A stretch of DNA of 38,612 bases from Sphingobacteriales bacterium (GTDB lineage: Bacteria > Bacteroidota > Bacteroidia > Chitinophagales > JADJOU01), in assembly GCA_021297855.1 (NCBI GenBank), contig JAJTHM010000077.1:1-38612 (forward strand). Reading direction: 5' to 3'. Under the pieces are notes generated by a model, which saw nothing but the letters and a program-made list of their open reading frames with translations, was not told the origin of the DNA and searched no databases. Numbering within the stretch: the stretch's first letter is position 1; the number at the start of each line of letters is the position of its first letter. The translations under genes and the position numbers were made by a program. This document shows positions 1 through 10,331 of the stretch, piece after piece.

Positions 1-1
1 G

Positions 2-421
2 ATAATTGATAATCCCGCAGGCGTACAGACGCGATTTATCGCGTCTCCACAAATCAATCCACAAATCAATCCACAAATCGAAACAGATGATCCTTCGATA
101 GAAAAGACGCGATTAATCGCGTCTCTATCGGAATCGGAATCAACCACACCCTTAACGCCAACAGAAAACGATTCCCCTCCAACAACCAAAACCGGCGGAA
201 TCACTGGGGATAAAAATCCTATGTTTCACGAAAACATTTCACGCATCATACGATGGTACAAGGGGCGGTGTTCATTTGAAATACGAAAAACCCATTCAGA
301 TTTCGGTTGGCAATCCAGATTTCACGACCACATTATTCGCAATTCTACATCCTTTGAAAACATTCAAAATTATATAGCGAATAATCCGCGAAACTGGAAT
401 AAGGATAAATTTCATGGTTGA
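2..421 (+). CDS. REP-associated transposase (Y1_Tnp family), C-terminal part, cut by window start
   Basis: The frame is open from the window edge to a TGA at 419-421, so this is the 3' part of a longer gene and the ATG at 221 is internal. The C-terminal end (WQSRFHDHIIRNSTSFENI, then YIANNPRNW) is typical of Bacteroidota REP-associated (RAYT, Y1/IS200-like) transposases, which cut and join single-stranded DNA at palindromic sites. The catalytic HxH region should lie upstream of the window. The middle of the visible part is odd: it reads through two REP-like palindromes, giving TRFIASP and TRLIASL, and a short direct repeat giving QINPQINPQI, followed by a Thr/Pro/Ser-rich linker. Such inserts look like a low-constraint linker invaded by the element's own palindromes. 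Family call is fairly sure; activity is unknown. Confidence 0.72.
   Translation: MIDNPAGVQTRFIASPQINPQINPQIETDDPSIEKTRLIASLSESESTTPLTPTENDSPPTTKTGGITGDKNPMFHENISRIIRWYKGRCSFEIRKTHSDFGWQSRFHDHIIRNSTSFENIQNYIANNPRNWNKDKFHG
27..46. repeat. REP-like palindrome inside the transposase frame
   Basis: AGACGCGAT (27-35), two-base loop, ATCGCGTCT (38-46): a perfect 9-bp stem. It is translated as TRFIAS in the open frame. A near copy sits at 105-124. Confidence 0.8.
51..79 (+). repeat. 12-bp direct repeats (AAATCAATCCAC)
   Basis: The unit AAATCAATCCAC occurs twice in tandem from 51 and is followed by a partial third copy ending near 79. The period is divisible by three, so the frame is kept and the protein reads QINPQINPQI. 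Confidence 0.7.
105..124. repeat. REP-like perfect 20-bp palindrome inside the transposase frame
   Basis: AGACGCGATT (105-114) abuts its reverse complement AATCGCGTCT (115-124). It shares 9-bp arms with the palindrome at 27-46 and is read as TRLIAS in the same frame. Confidence 0.8.
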
Positions 422-509
422 GAAATTGATTCTATTTTTTGATTGCAACTGTTTTTTAGCTAACTTGCTCGTCACTTTGAAATTACTCAAGAAATACACG
501 GTCTCCTAA

Positions 510-1445
510 CTACCTCGGCTCCAGTATCTTGACCTTTTCCTTAGCTTCGGGTAGCAAAGGCAAAACCTTTGCTTTAATTTCTTTTTCTATCTGCAAGAGG
601 AGATTCTTTTTGACAAAATGCTGATGGACGACCAGGCCTATCGTGCGCATAGGAATGGGAGCGGAAAACTTATGCAGATATTTGGTATCTTTTTTAGGGA
701 GATCTTTAGCAGCAAGGAACGGCAGCAGCGTGGAGGCTTCACTCGCTTTGACAAATCTCAGCAGACTATCGATCGAACCCGCTTTATAGTCAAAATGAAG
801 TTTATTGTTTATTTTTTTCTTGTGCAGTTCACATAGATTGAGCACTTGCGTTCGCATACAATGCCCCTCTTCGAGCAGACAGAGTTGATTAAAAGCCAGC
901 TTCTTTAATTCGATATCATTTTTAGTTTTGAGTTGGGTATCGAAGAGCAGAAAAGGTTCATCGTAGATTGGATACTCGATGATATCTTTTTCATACAAAG
1001 GGGTCGAAAGTATGCCAATATTTATGGCTCTGCTCCGCAATTGACGAATGATTTCATCTGTCGTTTGTTCCCGAATTTCTATTTGCAATTGAGGGTATTT
1101 TGTGACAAAATTGGGCAAAAAAAGTGGCAATAAATAAGGCGCTATGGTGGGTATCACTGATATACTCAGTTTTCCCTTAATTTCACCGCGAATTTCGTGA
1201 GCCATTTCTTCAAGCTGATTGAAGTTGGTGCGAATAGTTCGAAGTTGACCGAGTATGGTATGACCTTCTTGGGTAATATCTAAAGGCTTTTTCTTTCGAT
1301 CAAAAATTTTCAAGCCTATTTCATCTTCAAATTTTGCTATCATAGTGCTCAGAGTTGATTGAGTAATATAACATTTCTCGGCAGCCAATTCAAAATGTCG
1401 GTATTCCGCCACGGCAAGTATGTAGTCTATTTTTCTTAGATTCAT
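510..1445 (-). CDS. oxyR: OxyR-type LysR family hydrogen-peroxide sensor
   Basis: This 311-residue protein has the LysR layout: an N-terminal winged helix-turn-helix (about residues 1-60; AAEKCYITQSTLSTMI is the HTH) and a C-terminal sensor domain. Two cysteines, C196 in EEGHCMRTQ and C205 in LNLCE, are nine residues apart in the same context as the E. coli redox pair C199/C208, which form a disulfide on reaction with hydrogen peroxide. The gene is divergent from katG with about 90 bp between the start codons, the usual setting for a regulator and its peroxidase target. A CTAT array in that gap is a candidate operator. The ATG (CAT at 1443-1445) has normal family length. The call is secure; the regulon is inferred from position. 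Confidence 0.93.
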   Translation of the reverse strand: MNLRKIDYILAVAEYRHFELAAEKCYITQSTLSTMIAKFEDEIGLKIFDRKKKPLDITQEGHTILGQLRTIRTNFNQLEEMAHEIRGEIKGKLSISVIPTIAPYLLPLFLPNFVTKYPQLQIEIREQTTDEIIRQLRSRAINIGILSTPLYEKDIIEYPIYDEPFLLFDTQLKTKNDIELKKLAFNQLCLLEEGHCMRTQVLNLCELHKKKINNKLHFDYKAGSIDSLLRFVKASEASTLLPFLAAKDLPKKDTKYLHKFSAPIPMRTIGLVVHQHFVKKNLLLQIEKEIKAKVLPLLPEAKEKVKILEPR

Positions 1446-3792
<2,347 letters not shown>

Positions 3793-3818
3793 TTTTAAAA
3801 TTGGATGACCTAGTAATT

Positions 3819-3848
3819 AAAGGCAGCTTTTTAATGAGCTGCCTTTTT
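3819..3848. terminator. Bidirectional rho-independent terminator between katG and terC
   Basis: AAAGGCAGCT (3819-3828) pairs with AGCTGCCTTT (3837-3846), an 8-base loop between them, followed by T residues on the plus strand and a T-rich tract on the minus strand. The loop holds the terC stop codon, so one arm encodes the last residues (KKKAAH) of that protein. Confidence 0.8.
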
Positions 3849-4529
3849 CTTATCTGCTCTCATCTGAATCACATCTACCAAGAAGGAGAAGAACATAGCG
3901 AAGTAAATATAGCCTTTAGGGATGTGGAATTGCAATCCTTCGCCGAGAAGGGAAACACCAATCATCATCAAGAAGCAAAGTGCCAGAATTTTAAATGAAG
4001 CGTGTTGCTTGATGAAATCGCTAATTGGTTTGGAAGCTAAGAGCATAATGATGACTGTCACAATGACAGCTGTGTACATTATCCAAAGTTCCTCTACCAT
4101 CCCTACCGCGGTGATGATAGAATCTACAGAGAATACTATGTCCAAAAGAATCACTTCTACTAATAGTTTATTAAACGTTTTTGCCTTCGTATGCACGGGG
4201 GAATCTTCATCCTTAATTTCTGTTTGATGATAGATTTCTTTCGTAGCCTTGAAGAGTAAGAATAATCCTCCTAAAATCAAAATGAGAGACTTGCCTGAAA
4301 AATCAATTTCTAGAAAAGTAAATAAAGTATTATCTAATTTGAGAATCCATGATATGAAAAATAAAAGGACTAGACGCATAGCCATAGCCAGTCCTAAGCC
4401 CCAATAGCGCAGTTTATCTCTCTGCTCAGGTGGTAGCTTATCTGCGAGTATCGAGATGAAGATTACATTATCTATTCCGAGTATGACTTCAAGAATGATA
4501 AGTGTGATTAGCGGGACTAAAAATTCCAT
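3831..4529 (-). CDS. TerC family integral membrane protein
   Basis: A 232-residue polytopic membrane protein. The start, MEFLVPLITLIILEVILGIDN, and the internal VILLDIVFSVDSIITAVGM are the paired TerC signatures, each with an acidic residue inside a helix (the E/D-x-x-x-x-D motif likely to bind metal). TerC relatives act in metal ion (manganese) handling and tellurite resistance. About seven hydrophobic segments are visible. The gene follows the TetR gene with four bases between them on the same strand, so the two are probably co-transcribed and the regulator may control it. The 3' end overlaps a terminator hairpin. Family call is secure; the ion is not known. Confidence 0.9.
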   Translation of the reverse strand: MEFLVPLITLIILEVILGIDNVIFISILADKLPPEQRDKLRYWGLGLAMAMRLVLLFFISWILKLDNTLFTFLEIDFSGKSLILILGGLFLLFKATKEIYHQTEIKDEDSPVHTKAKTFNKLLVEVILLDIVFSVDSIITAVGMVEELWIMYTAVIVTVIIMLLASKPISDFIKQHASFKILALCFLMMIGVSLLGEGLQFHIPKGYIYFAMFFSFLVDVIQMRADKKKAAH

Positions 4530-4533
4530 AAAA

Positions 4534-5205
4534 TTAGTTTAGTGATTTAAAAATAAGATCGGAGAGAAAATGATGGGTATATGAATTTTTATTTTCTTCA
4601 TTGACGTCTGTAAGGCGGGGTAGATTTTCTGTAAAAAAGATATGTAAATGGGAAGTTTCTACTAGTGTGCTCGCCAGAGAGTGCGAGAATTTGTAGGATG
4701 AATTGTAGGTTTGAAAAAGTAAGGATATTTTCTCACATAGATCTTTGTAGGGCTTATACAACTGTATTTTATTGATTTCTTTTACTTCCGTGTGGAGGTA
4801 AACTTTGTTCCCTTCACGTATGACTATTTCAAATATCGCAGCCATATTGTAATAGGACGTGAGCTTCGTTTCACTCAGATTTTGGCTGAGAATAGAAATA
4901 ATTTCTTGTATTTTCTGCTTGGGCTCAGCGAGGTTTTGGATTTTATAGTCTATCAAGAAATCTAGATAATGCCAGTACCAGCTAACAATGTATAGTAAAA
5001 GCATTTGTTTATTTTCAAAATATCTATAAATAGTTGCTTCTGTATGTTGTATCTTCGTGGCTAATTTTTTGAAGGTAAAATTTTCTATGCCTAGGTTATT
5101 TATAAGATCAATACTATTAGATACAATTTCTCTTCCAATAGCGGATTCCTCAGGATTTTTCTTGAATAAGTGAGGATTGATATGAAAACTGAAATTAGCG
5201 ACCAT
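4534..5205 (-). CDS. TetR/AcrR family transcriptional regulator
   Basis: A 223-residue regulator. After about 25 residues comes a TetR-type DNA-binding domain: IVSNSIDLINNLGIENFTF, then a helix-turn-helix ending in the recognition helix TEATIYRYFENKQML. The remaining all-helical part would bind a ligand and dimerise; its specificity cannot be read. It is followed at four bases by the TerC gene on the same strand. On its other side it is divergent from the ABC/HlyD/TolC exporter, so it is well placed to control the exporter as well, a common pairing for efflux operons. Both roles are inferred from position only. Confidence 0.88.
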   Translation of the reverse strand: MVANFSFHINPHLFKKNPEESAIGREIVSNSIDLINNLGIENFTFKKLATKIQHTEATIYRYFENKQMLLLYIVSWYWHYLDFLIDYKIQNLAEPKQKIQEIISILSQNLSETKLTSYYNMAAIFEIVIREGNKVYLHTEVKEINKIQLYKPYKDLCEKISLLFQTYNSSYKFSHSLASTLVETSHLHIFFTENLPRLTDVNEENKNSYTHHFLSDLIFKSLN

Positions 5206-5219
5206 AATTGATATAAAAG

Positions 5220-5227
5220 CAAATGTA
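5220..5227 (-). promoter_or_regulatory. -7 box for the TetR-TerC operon (TACATTTG on minus strand)
   Basis: CAAATGTA on the plus strand reads TACATTTG on the minus strand, an exact TAnnTTTG match. It lies 15 bases upstream of the TetR start, leaving a very short leader. No clear -33 box. Confidence 0.4.
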
Positions 5228-5258
5228 TAAAAAATGTTATAGTTGGAACCAAAAAATA

Positions 5259-5266
5259 TATATTTG
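5259..5266 (+). promoter_or_regulatory. -7 box for the exporter operon (TATATTTG)
   Basis: TATATTTG is an exact TAnnTTTG match about 50 bases upstream of the likely ABC gene start. Together with the opposing TetR promoter 32 bases away, it leaves a compact divergent control region. No obvious palindromic TetR operator was found. Confidence 0.4.
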
Positions 5267-5315
5267 CTGTTAATTGTGATAGTAAAGCTATTAATGTAAA
5301 CTAAAAATTCATAGA

Positions 5316-6980
5316 ATTATCAAGACAATAGAAACTTGGAGCCGTGTTTTAAATCTCGTTCGCGAGTATAAAAAAGAAATCACAGCTATCTACTCATTTG
5401 CCATATTGAGTGGTTTGGTGCAGCTCACTTTGCCCTTGGGCATTCAGGCTATTATTGGCTTTAGTTTCGGAGCACAGTTGGTCGTCTCTATTTATGTTCT
5501 GATTATACTGGTTATACTAGGTGTATTTGTAGTGGGCGTTTTGAACTTGAATTTGATCAAGCTCATAGAAATTCTTCAGCAAAAAATATTTACCAAGAGT
5601 TCTATAGAAATCACAGAAACACTTCTGGGAATAGATTTACAAGATAATAATAAGTATTATCTGCCAGAAAAGGTCAATCGATACTTTGAAATATTTAGCA
5701 TTCAAAAAGGCTTATCTAAGCTGCTATTGGATATTCCTCTAGCCTCTATTCAGATTATCATTGGCCTCATCGTTTTAGCATTTTATGATAGCAGTTTTAT
5801 CATTTTTGGACTATTTCTTATCGCCCTGCTTTGGCTGATATTAAAATACACTTCTAATCTGGGACTTGAAACTTCTATGAAGGAGAGCAACGATAAATAT
5901 GTTTTAGCTTCCTGGATCGAGGACCTGGCTAGAACGGTTCGCACATTTAAGTTTTCACAAAATTCAGATTTGCATATCAGAAAGACCGATGAATTCGCTA
6001 CAAAATACCTTACAGATAGAAATGATCATTTTCAAGTTTTAATGATACAATACAAAGCTTTGATTGGATTTAAAGTGATGATAACTGCGGCTATGCTTGG
6101 GGTAGGAACCTACCTATTAATAGAACAAAAAATAAATATTGGCGAATTTATAGCTGCAGAAATAGTTATATTGATGGTTATTGGTGCTACGGAAAAATTG
6201 ATTTACCATTTAGATAGTCTATATGATGTGGCTACAGGGTTGTCAAAACTAGAGAGCATTTTTGAACAGCCTAAAGAGAGGGATTGCAGCCAGCTTTGGA
6301 TGCCTAATGAGCATTCTGGACCGAATTTCCAGTTAGTCAATTTCAATTTTAAATTTGACGATACGAATCAACCTACCTTAAAAAATCTGAATCTAACGAT
6401 CAACGCGAATTCCATAACGACTATTACGGGAAATGAAGGCGAAGGTAAAACTACACTACTAAAAGTATTGTCTTCGTTATACAAAAGATACGAGGGGAAT
6501 TTGCTAATAGATGATTTCGAACTATCGGGCTACAATTCGGATTCTCTGAGAAGGTGGTCAGGGTTTTATTTTAGAAATCAAGAAATAATAACGGCGAGTA
6601 TTTTAGAGAATATAACATTAGGTAAAGATGGAATCACAGTAGAGGACGTAATTTCTCTGATTAAGAAATTGAATTTTCACTCAATAGTTCATGGAAATCC
6701 AAATGGGCTGAATGCAATTATAGAGCCCATGGGTTCAAGACTTTCCACGAATGTTGTCAAGAAAATTTTAATACTCAGAACCTTGATTCATCAGCCTAAA
6801 ATGGTCTTTATGGATGAGCCATTTATAGGTTTGTTTGAGGCAGAGAAAAAATCTCTTTTAAACTACTTAAAAGAAATAAAAACACGTACGACCATAGTGC
6901 TAGTAGCCAATGATAAAGAAGTCGAAGAAATGAGCGATCTAGTAATTCATATTGAAAATGGTCAAGCAAGCTTAAAATAA
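5316..6980 (+). CDS. ABC exporter, membrane domain fused to a divergent ATPase domain
   Basis: This gene encodes an ABC transporter half-molecule of the type I secretion/toxin-export type: a membrane domain with several hydrophobic segments, then an ATPase domain from about residue 325. Walker A (GNEGEGKTT) and Walker B (MVFMDEP) are intact. The signature loop, normally LSGGQ, reads LSTNV, and the switch histidine is replaced (VLVANDKE). The first canonical start codon is TTG at 5406, but the frame is open back to 5295, and KTIETWSRVLNLVREYKKE just upstream looks like the normal N-terminus of the family. I therefore begin at an ATT (5316), which would be a rare start; 5406 is the conservative alternative. 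HlyD and TolC genes follow, so the product should export something across both membranes. No C39 peptidase domain is present and the substrate is unknown. Confidence 0.82.
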   Translation: MIKTIETWSRVLNLVREYKKEITAIYSFAILSGLVQLTLPLGIQAIIGFSFGAQLVVSIYVLIILVILGVFVVGVLNLNLIKLIEILQQKIFTKSSIEITETLLGIDLQDNNKYYLPEKVNRYFEIFSIQKGLSKLLLDIPLASIQIIIGLIVLAFYDSSFIIFGLFLIALLWLILKYTSNLGLETSMKESNDKYVLASWIEDLARTVRTFKFSQNSDLHIRKTDEFATKYLTDRNDHFQVLMIQYKALIGFKVMITAAMLGVGTYLLIEQKINIGEFIAAEIVILMVIGATEKLIYHLDSLYDVATGLSKLESIFEQPKERDCSQLWMPNEHSGPNFQLVNFNFKFDDTNQPTLKNLNLTINANSITTITGNEGEGKTTLLKVLSSLYKRYEGNLLIDDFELSGYNSDSLRRWSGFYFRNQEIITASILENITLGKDGITVEDVISLIKKLNFHSIVHGNPNGLNAIIEPMGSRLSTNVVKKILILRTLIHQPKMVFMDEPFIGLFEAEKKSLLNYLKEIKTRTTIVLVANDKEVEEMSDLVIHIENGQASLK

Positions 6981-6982
6981 AG

Positions 6983-8314
6983 ATGAGAGACTATAAAGTA
7001 AAATCATTCGGGCATATATACAGTGAGCGCCGTGTTATGCATTTTGACTATTGGTTCAAGGGACTCATTATTGCATTTATTCTTTTCCTATTTCTCCCTT
7101 GGACTCAAAATATTCAAAGCAATGGCCTTGTCACTACAAGACTTCAAGAGAATAGACCGCAAAATATTCAAACACAAATAGCGGGCAGAATAGTAAAATG
7201 GAATGTCAAGGAAGGCGATGCGGTCAAGAAAGGGGATACCCTCATTATACTGACAGAGGTCAAAGATGATTATTTAGATCCAAGACTGGTAGAAAGAACC
7301 AAAGATCAGGCCAAAGCCAAGCGAGCGAGCATAGACTATTATAGAGGAAAAGCCAATGCGACCCAATTTCAAATAGACGCCATAGAGAAAGGAAGAGCCT
7401 TGAAAATACAACAATTGAAAAACTATTTAAATCAGTTAAAAAGTAAATTGAAAGCAGAGCAAGCCGAGCTCGTAGCAGCAAATAATGATTACAATCTGGC
7501 TCTGGATCAACGCGACCGACAGAGAAAGATGTTTCAAGACGGCTTGGTCTCCCAAACCCAGCTACAGCAGCGCGAAGTGTCCTATCAAAATGCGATGGCG
7601 AAGAAAATAATCGTAGAAAATAAAATAGCTCAAACCCAACAAGAAATAGCTAATAACCAAGTGGAGCAGAATAGCGCTATTCAGGATTATATGGAGAAAA
7701 GACAGAAAGCGGAGGGGGATAGACTTTCCTCTCTAAGTGATGCGAATACCTCTCTCGCCGACGCCTCTAAGTTGGAAAATCAAGCAGCGAATTATGAAAT
7801 GCGTAGTGAGCAATATGTAATTAAAGCTCCGCAAGATGGACAAGTAGTGCAGGTAGCGCGCTCTGGAATAGGAGAAATATTGAAAGAAGGAGAAGTGATA
7901 GGCCTAGTAGTTCCAGATAGAAATAATGCCTATGCGGTAGAAGTATTTGTGCGCCCCGTGGACTTACCTTTGATTGATAAGGGACAGAAAGTGCGCTTGA
8001 TTTTCGATGGATTCCCCACCATTGTTTTTACTGGCTGGCCCAAAGGCAGTTATGGTACTTTCGGGGGAGAAGTAGTCGCTTTTGAAAATACGATCAATGA
8101 AAATGGGATGTTTCGAGTGCTAGTCGTCGAAGATAAAAAAGAGGATCCTTGGCCTAAGCAGATTAAAGTAGGTTCTGGGGCTAAGAGTATTGTATTGCTA
8201 AAAAATGTGGCGATTTGGTATGAGATATGGCGAAATATTAATGGTTTCCCTCCAGATTATTACAAAGTAAATTCAAAAGGAGTGAAAAAGGATAGCTATA
8301 GTTTAGATAAATAG
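6983..8314 (+). CDS. HlyD family membrane-fusion (periplasmic adaptor) protein
   Basis: A 443-residue adaptor that would bridge the inner-membrane ABC exporter and the outer-membrane TolC channel. A short cytoplasmic tail leads to one membrane helix (about residues 26-42), then a first half lipoyl/barrel-sandwich segment (GRIVKWNVKEGDAVKKGDTL), a long coiled-coil hairpin (about 100-275) and the second half (YVIKAPQDGQVVQVARSGIG), followed by a beta-barrel part (EVFVRPVDLPLIDKGQKVR). This order is diagnostic of HlyD/EmrA-type proteins. It starts two bases after the ABC gene stop, so the genes are translationally close, and TolC follows 20 bases later. Confidence 0.92.
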   Translation: MRDYKVKSFGHIYSERRVMHFDYWFKGLIIAFILFLFLPWTQNIQSNGLVTTRLQENRPQNIQTQIAGRIVKWNVKEGDAVKKGDTLIILTEVKDDYLDPRLVERTKDQAKAKRASIDYYRGKANATQFQIDAIEKGRALKIQQLKNYLNQLKSKLKAEQAELVAANNDYNLALDQRDRQRKMFQDGLVSQTQLQQREVSYQNAMAKKIIVENKIAQTQQEIANNQVEQNSAIQDYMEKRQKAEGDRLSSLSDANTSLADASKLENQAANYEMRSEQYVIKAPQDGQVVQVARSGIGEILKEGEVIGLVVPDRNNAYAVEVFVRPVDLPLIDKGQKVRLIFDGFPTIVFTGWPKGSYGTFGGEVVAFENTINENGMFRVLVVEDKKEDPWPKQIKVGSGAKSIVLLKNVAIWYEIWRNINGFPPDYYKVNSKGVKKDSYSLDK

Positions 8315-8334
8315 TTATTCATTTCTAATCATCT

Positions 8335-9780
8335 ATGTTGAAAGAAAAAGTATTGAAAAGGATAAAGTACATAGTGATTGTTTTCAGTCTAGTAGTCAAT
8401 ACGAGCCCTAGCTTGTATAGCCAAGACAAGGTCTCGGCATTCAATAGACTTTCACCAGATCAGGTATTGACGATTATGCGGAAATTTCATCCCGTCATAC
8501 GTCAAGCGAATATTCAAGTAGAAATTTCCGAGAATGATATTCTCAATAGTCGGGGAAGTTTTGATCCGTTTCTTACTGGAAAAATGGGCGCGAAAAATCT
8601 AAAACAAGAAGACTATTATCAAACTAAAGAGTTAGGATTAGAAATACCTACATGGTACGGAATCGATTTTGAAGCGGGTATAGCCAATATGACTGGACAG
8701 CGGCTTGATAATGCAGTTACCACTGGGAATACTTCCTTTGTAGGGGTGAATATTCCCTTATTGAAAAATTTAGTGTACGATAAGCGCAGAGGGTATCTAG
8801 AGCAAGCAAAAATCATGAATAGATTATCTAATCACGAACAGCGAAAAATAGTCAACGATGTGATGCTCGATGCTATGAAAGCCTATTGGGATTGGGTCAA
8901 GGCTTATGAGACTTATAAAATATTAGATGATCTTGTCGATAACAATATCGCTCGATTGAAATTTGTCAATCAAAGCATAGGCTATGGCGAGCGACCTGCC
9001 ATAGATTCGGTAGAAGCAAAAACACAGTTGCTCAGTTTTCAAATCGAAAAAGAAAATCGATGGACTGACTTTTTAAACGCAGGAAATGAGCTCTCCATCT
9101 TTTTGTGGAAAGAAAATCAAACGCATTATAGTCTTCCTCCTTCCGTGATTCCCAATGAAAATTGGGATCAGAAATTTCGATCAGCGCAGCCGAACTTAAA
9201 CTATGAAGCTTTGATGAATGAAGGAACTGCGAATCATCCTGAAATAAGAATGTACGAAGAACAGTTGAATTTTTACCGCGTCCAACGCAGGATGTATTTT
9301 CAAGACCTCTTGCCAAAATTGGATTTAAATTATAGAATGCTGAGCAACACTGGACCTCAAAATTTTTCTGTCAATGAGGTGAGGCCTTTTACAGAGAATT
9401 ATCAATACAGTCTCAAGCTCGATATACCCTTGCGATTGTCCGAGGGGCGGGCGAACTACAAGTCTGCAAAACTGAAAATCAACTACGGTGAATTAGCTCT
9501 TCAACAAAAAGCCCAGAGCGTTTCGCTCAAAATCAAAACCTATTTCAATAGCTATCTCAATTTCGAAAAACTGAATCGCCTCCAATACGAAAACTATGAA
9601 AACTATTCGACTATGGTACGCGCAGAGGAAACCAGATTTAAAAATGGAGAAAGCAACCTCTTCACTATCAACGCCCGTGAAATCAAAGCCCTCGAAGCCT
9701 TAGAGAAAATGATAGAACTCAAAACCAAATACTTCAAATCTATCTATGAAGTTAAATGGAGTGCGGGGGTTTTGAAGTGA
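8335..9780 (+). CDS. TolC family outer-membrane efflux protein
   Basis: A 481-residue outer-membrane channel. The N-terminus carries a signal peptide ending near SPSLYSQ (about residue 29). Two repeated long-helix halves follow, with the family's QANIQVEISENDILNSRGSFD segment near residue 60 and the second-half KLKINYGELALQQKAQSVS near 385. It is the last gene of the ABC-HlyD-TolC operon and would supply the outer-membrane duct for the exported substrate. Several plausible shadow frames on the other strand were discarded. A weak AT-rich stem (9784-9801) follows but lacks a T-tract. Confidence 0.92.
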   Translation: MLKEKVLKRIKYIVIVFSLVVNTSPSLYSQDKVSAFNRLSPDQVLTIMRKFHPVIRQANIQVEISENDILNSRGSFDPFLTGKMGAKNLKQEDYYQTKELGLEIPTWYGIDFEAGIANMTGQRLDNAVTTGNTSFVGVNIPLLKNLVYDKRRGYLEQAKIMNRLSNHEQRKIVNDVMLDAMKAYWDWVKAYETYKILDDLVDNNIARLKFVNQSIGYGERPAIDSVEAKTQLLSFQIEKENRWTDFLNAGNELSIFLWKENQTHYSLPPSVIPNENWDQKFRSAQPNLNYEALMNEGTANHPEIRMYEEQLNFYRVQRRMYFQDLLPKLDLNYRMLSNTGPQNFSVNEVRPFTENYQYSLKLDIPLRLSEGRANYKSAKLKINYGELALQQKAQSVSLKIKTYFNSYLNFEKLNRLQYENYENYSTMVRAEETRFKNGESNLFTINAREIKALEALEKMIELKTKYFKSIYEVKWSAGVLK

Positions 9781-9847
9781 GGATACTAAATTTGTTTAGT
9801 ACAAAAAAGAATGCGAACTAAAACTTCAATTTTTTTTGAATAATTGT

Positions 9848-9855
9848 TATATTTG
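9848..9855 (+). promoter_or_regulatory. -7 box for the toxin-antitoxin pair (TATATTTG)
   Basis: TATATTTG matches TAnnTTTG and lies 19 bases before the antitoxin ATG at 9874, so the pair can be transcribed independently of the exporter operon upstream. Confidence 0.45.
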
Positions 9856-9873
9856 TATATCATAATAAAATGT

Positions 9874-10080
9874 ATGGATGCAATTATAATACCCGCAGAA
9901 AAAAAGAATAAGGAAAAACTTATTGAGTTTTTGAAATCCTTAAAAATTAGTTTTGAAACAATTACAAATGTTGAAGATTCAATATATAGTAAGGAGTTTC
10001 AAAAATTGCTTGACCAAAGTCTTAAACAAGCTGATGAAGGAGAAGTACGAAAGGTGCATCTTGATGAGATATGGAAATAG
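9874..10080 (+). CDS. Antitoxin of a Txe/YoeB-type toxin-antitoxin pair
   Basis: A 68-residue protein starting MDAIIIPAEKKNKEKLIEF. The ATG at 9874 is preferred over an upstream TTG because a -7 box lies just before it. It resembles the small antitoxins (DUF2683-like) found before Txe/YoeB toxins in Bacteroidota: a short strand and helix at the start, then a charged C-terminal helix (KLLDQSLKQADEGEVRKVHL) that would wrap the toxin. Its last ten bases overlap the start of the toxin gene, as expected for a co-translated pair. Function is deduced mainly from the partner. Confidence 0.75.
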   Translation: MDAIIIPAEKKNKEKLIEFLKSLKISFETITNVEDSIYSKEFQKLLDQSLKQADEGEVRKVHLDEIWK

Positions 10081-10331
10081 TATTTACGGACATTGCTTAC
10101 GAACATCTACAATATTTTCAATCACAGAATCAGACTATTATTTTAAAAAAGGTTAGAGAAATAATTGAATCGATTACTAAATCACCTTTTATAGGAATAG
10201 GTAAACCAGAGCCATTGAAATATAAATATTCAGGTTGCTGGAGTCGCAGAATTTCTAAAGAGCATAGATTAATCTATAAAGTGGAAGATAATTGTTGCAC
10301 TATTTTATCATTGAAAGGGCATTATGAGTAA
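10071..10331 (+). CDS. Txe/YoeB family mRNA-cleaving toxin
   Basis: An 86-residue RelE-superfamily endoribonuclease, which would cleave mRNA on the ribosome when released from its antitoxin. The C-terminal half is characteristic: KPEPLKYKYSGCWSRRISKE followed by HRLIYKVED and a terminal GHYE, corresponding to the catalytic Arg/His and the C-terminal His-Tyr of YoeB. It overlaps the antitoxin by ten bases. Length is standard and no damage is seen, so the pair looks intact. Confidence 0.87.
   Translation: MEIVFTDIAYEHLQYFQSQNQTIILKKVREIIESITKSPFIGIGKPEPLKYKYSGCWSRRISKEHRLIYKVEDNCCTILSLKGHYE

Noticed and set aside
9784-9801. TACTAAA/TTTAGTA stem after the TolC gene as a terminator
   Set aside because: Weak all-AT stem followed by A residues, not T, so not a convincing terminator.
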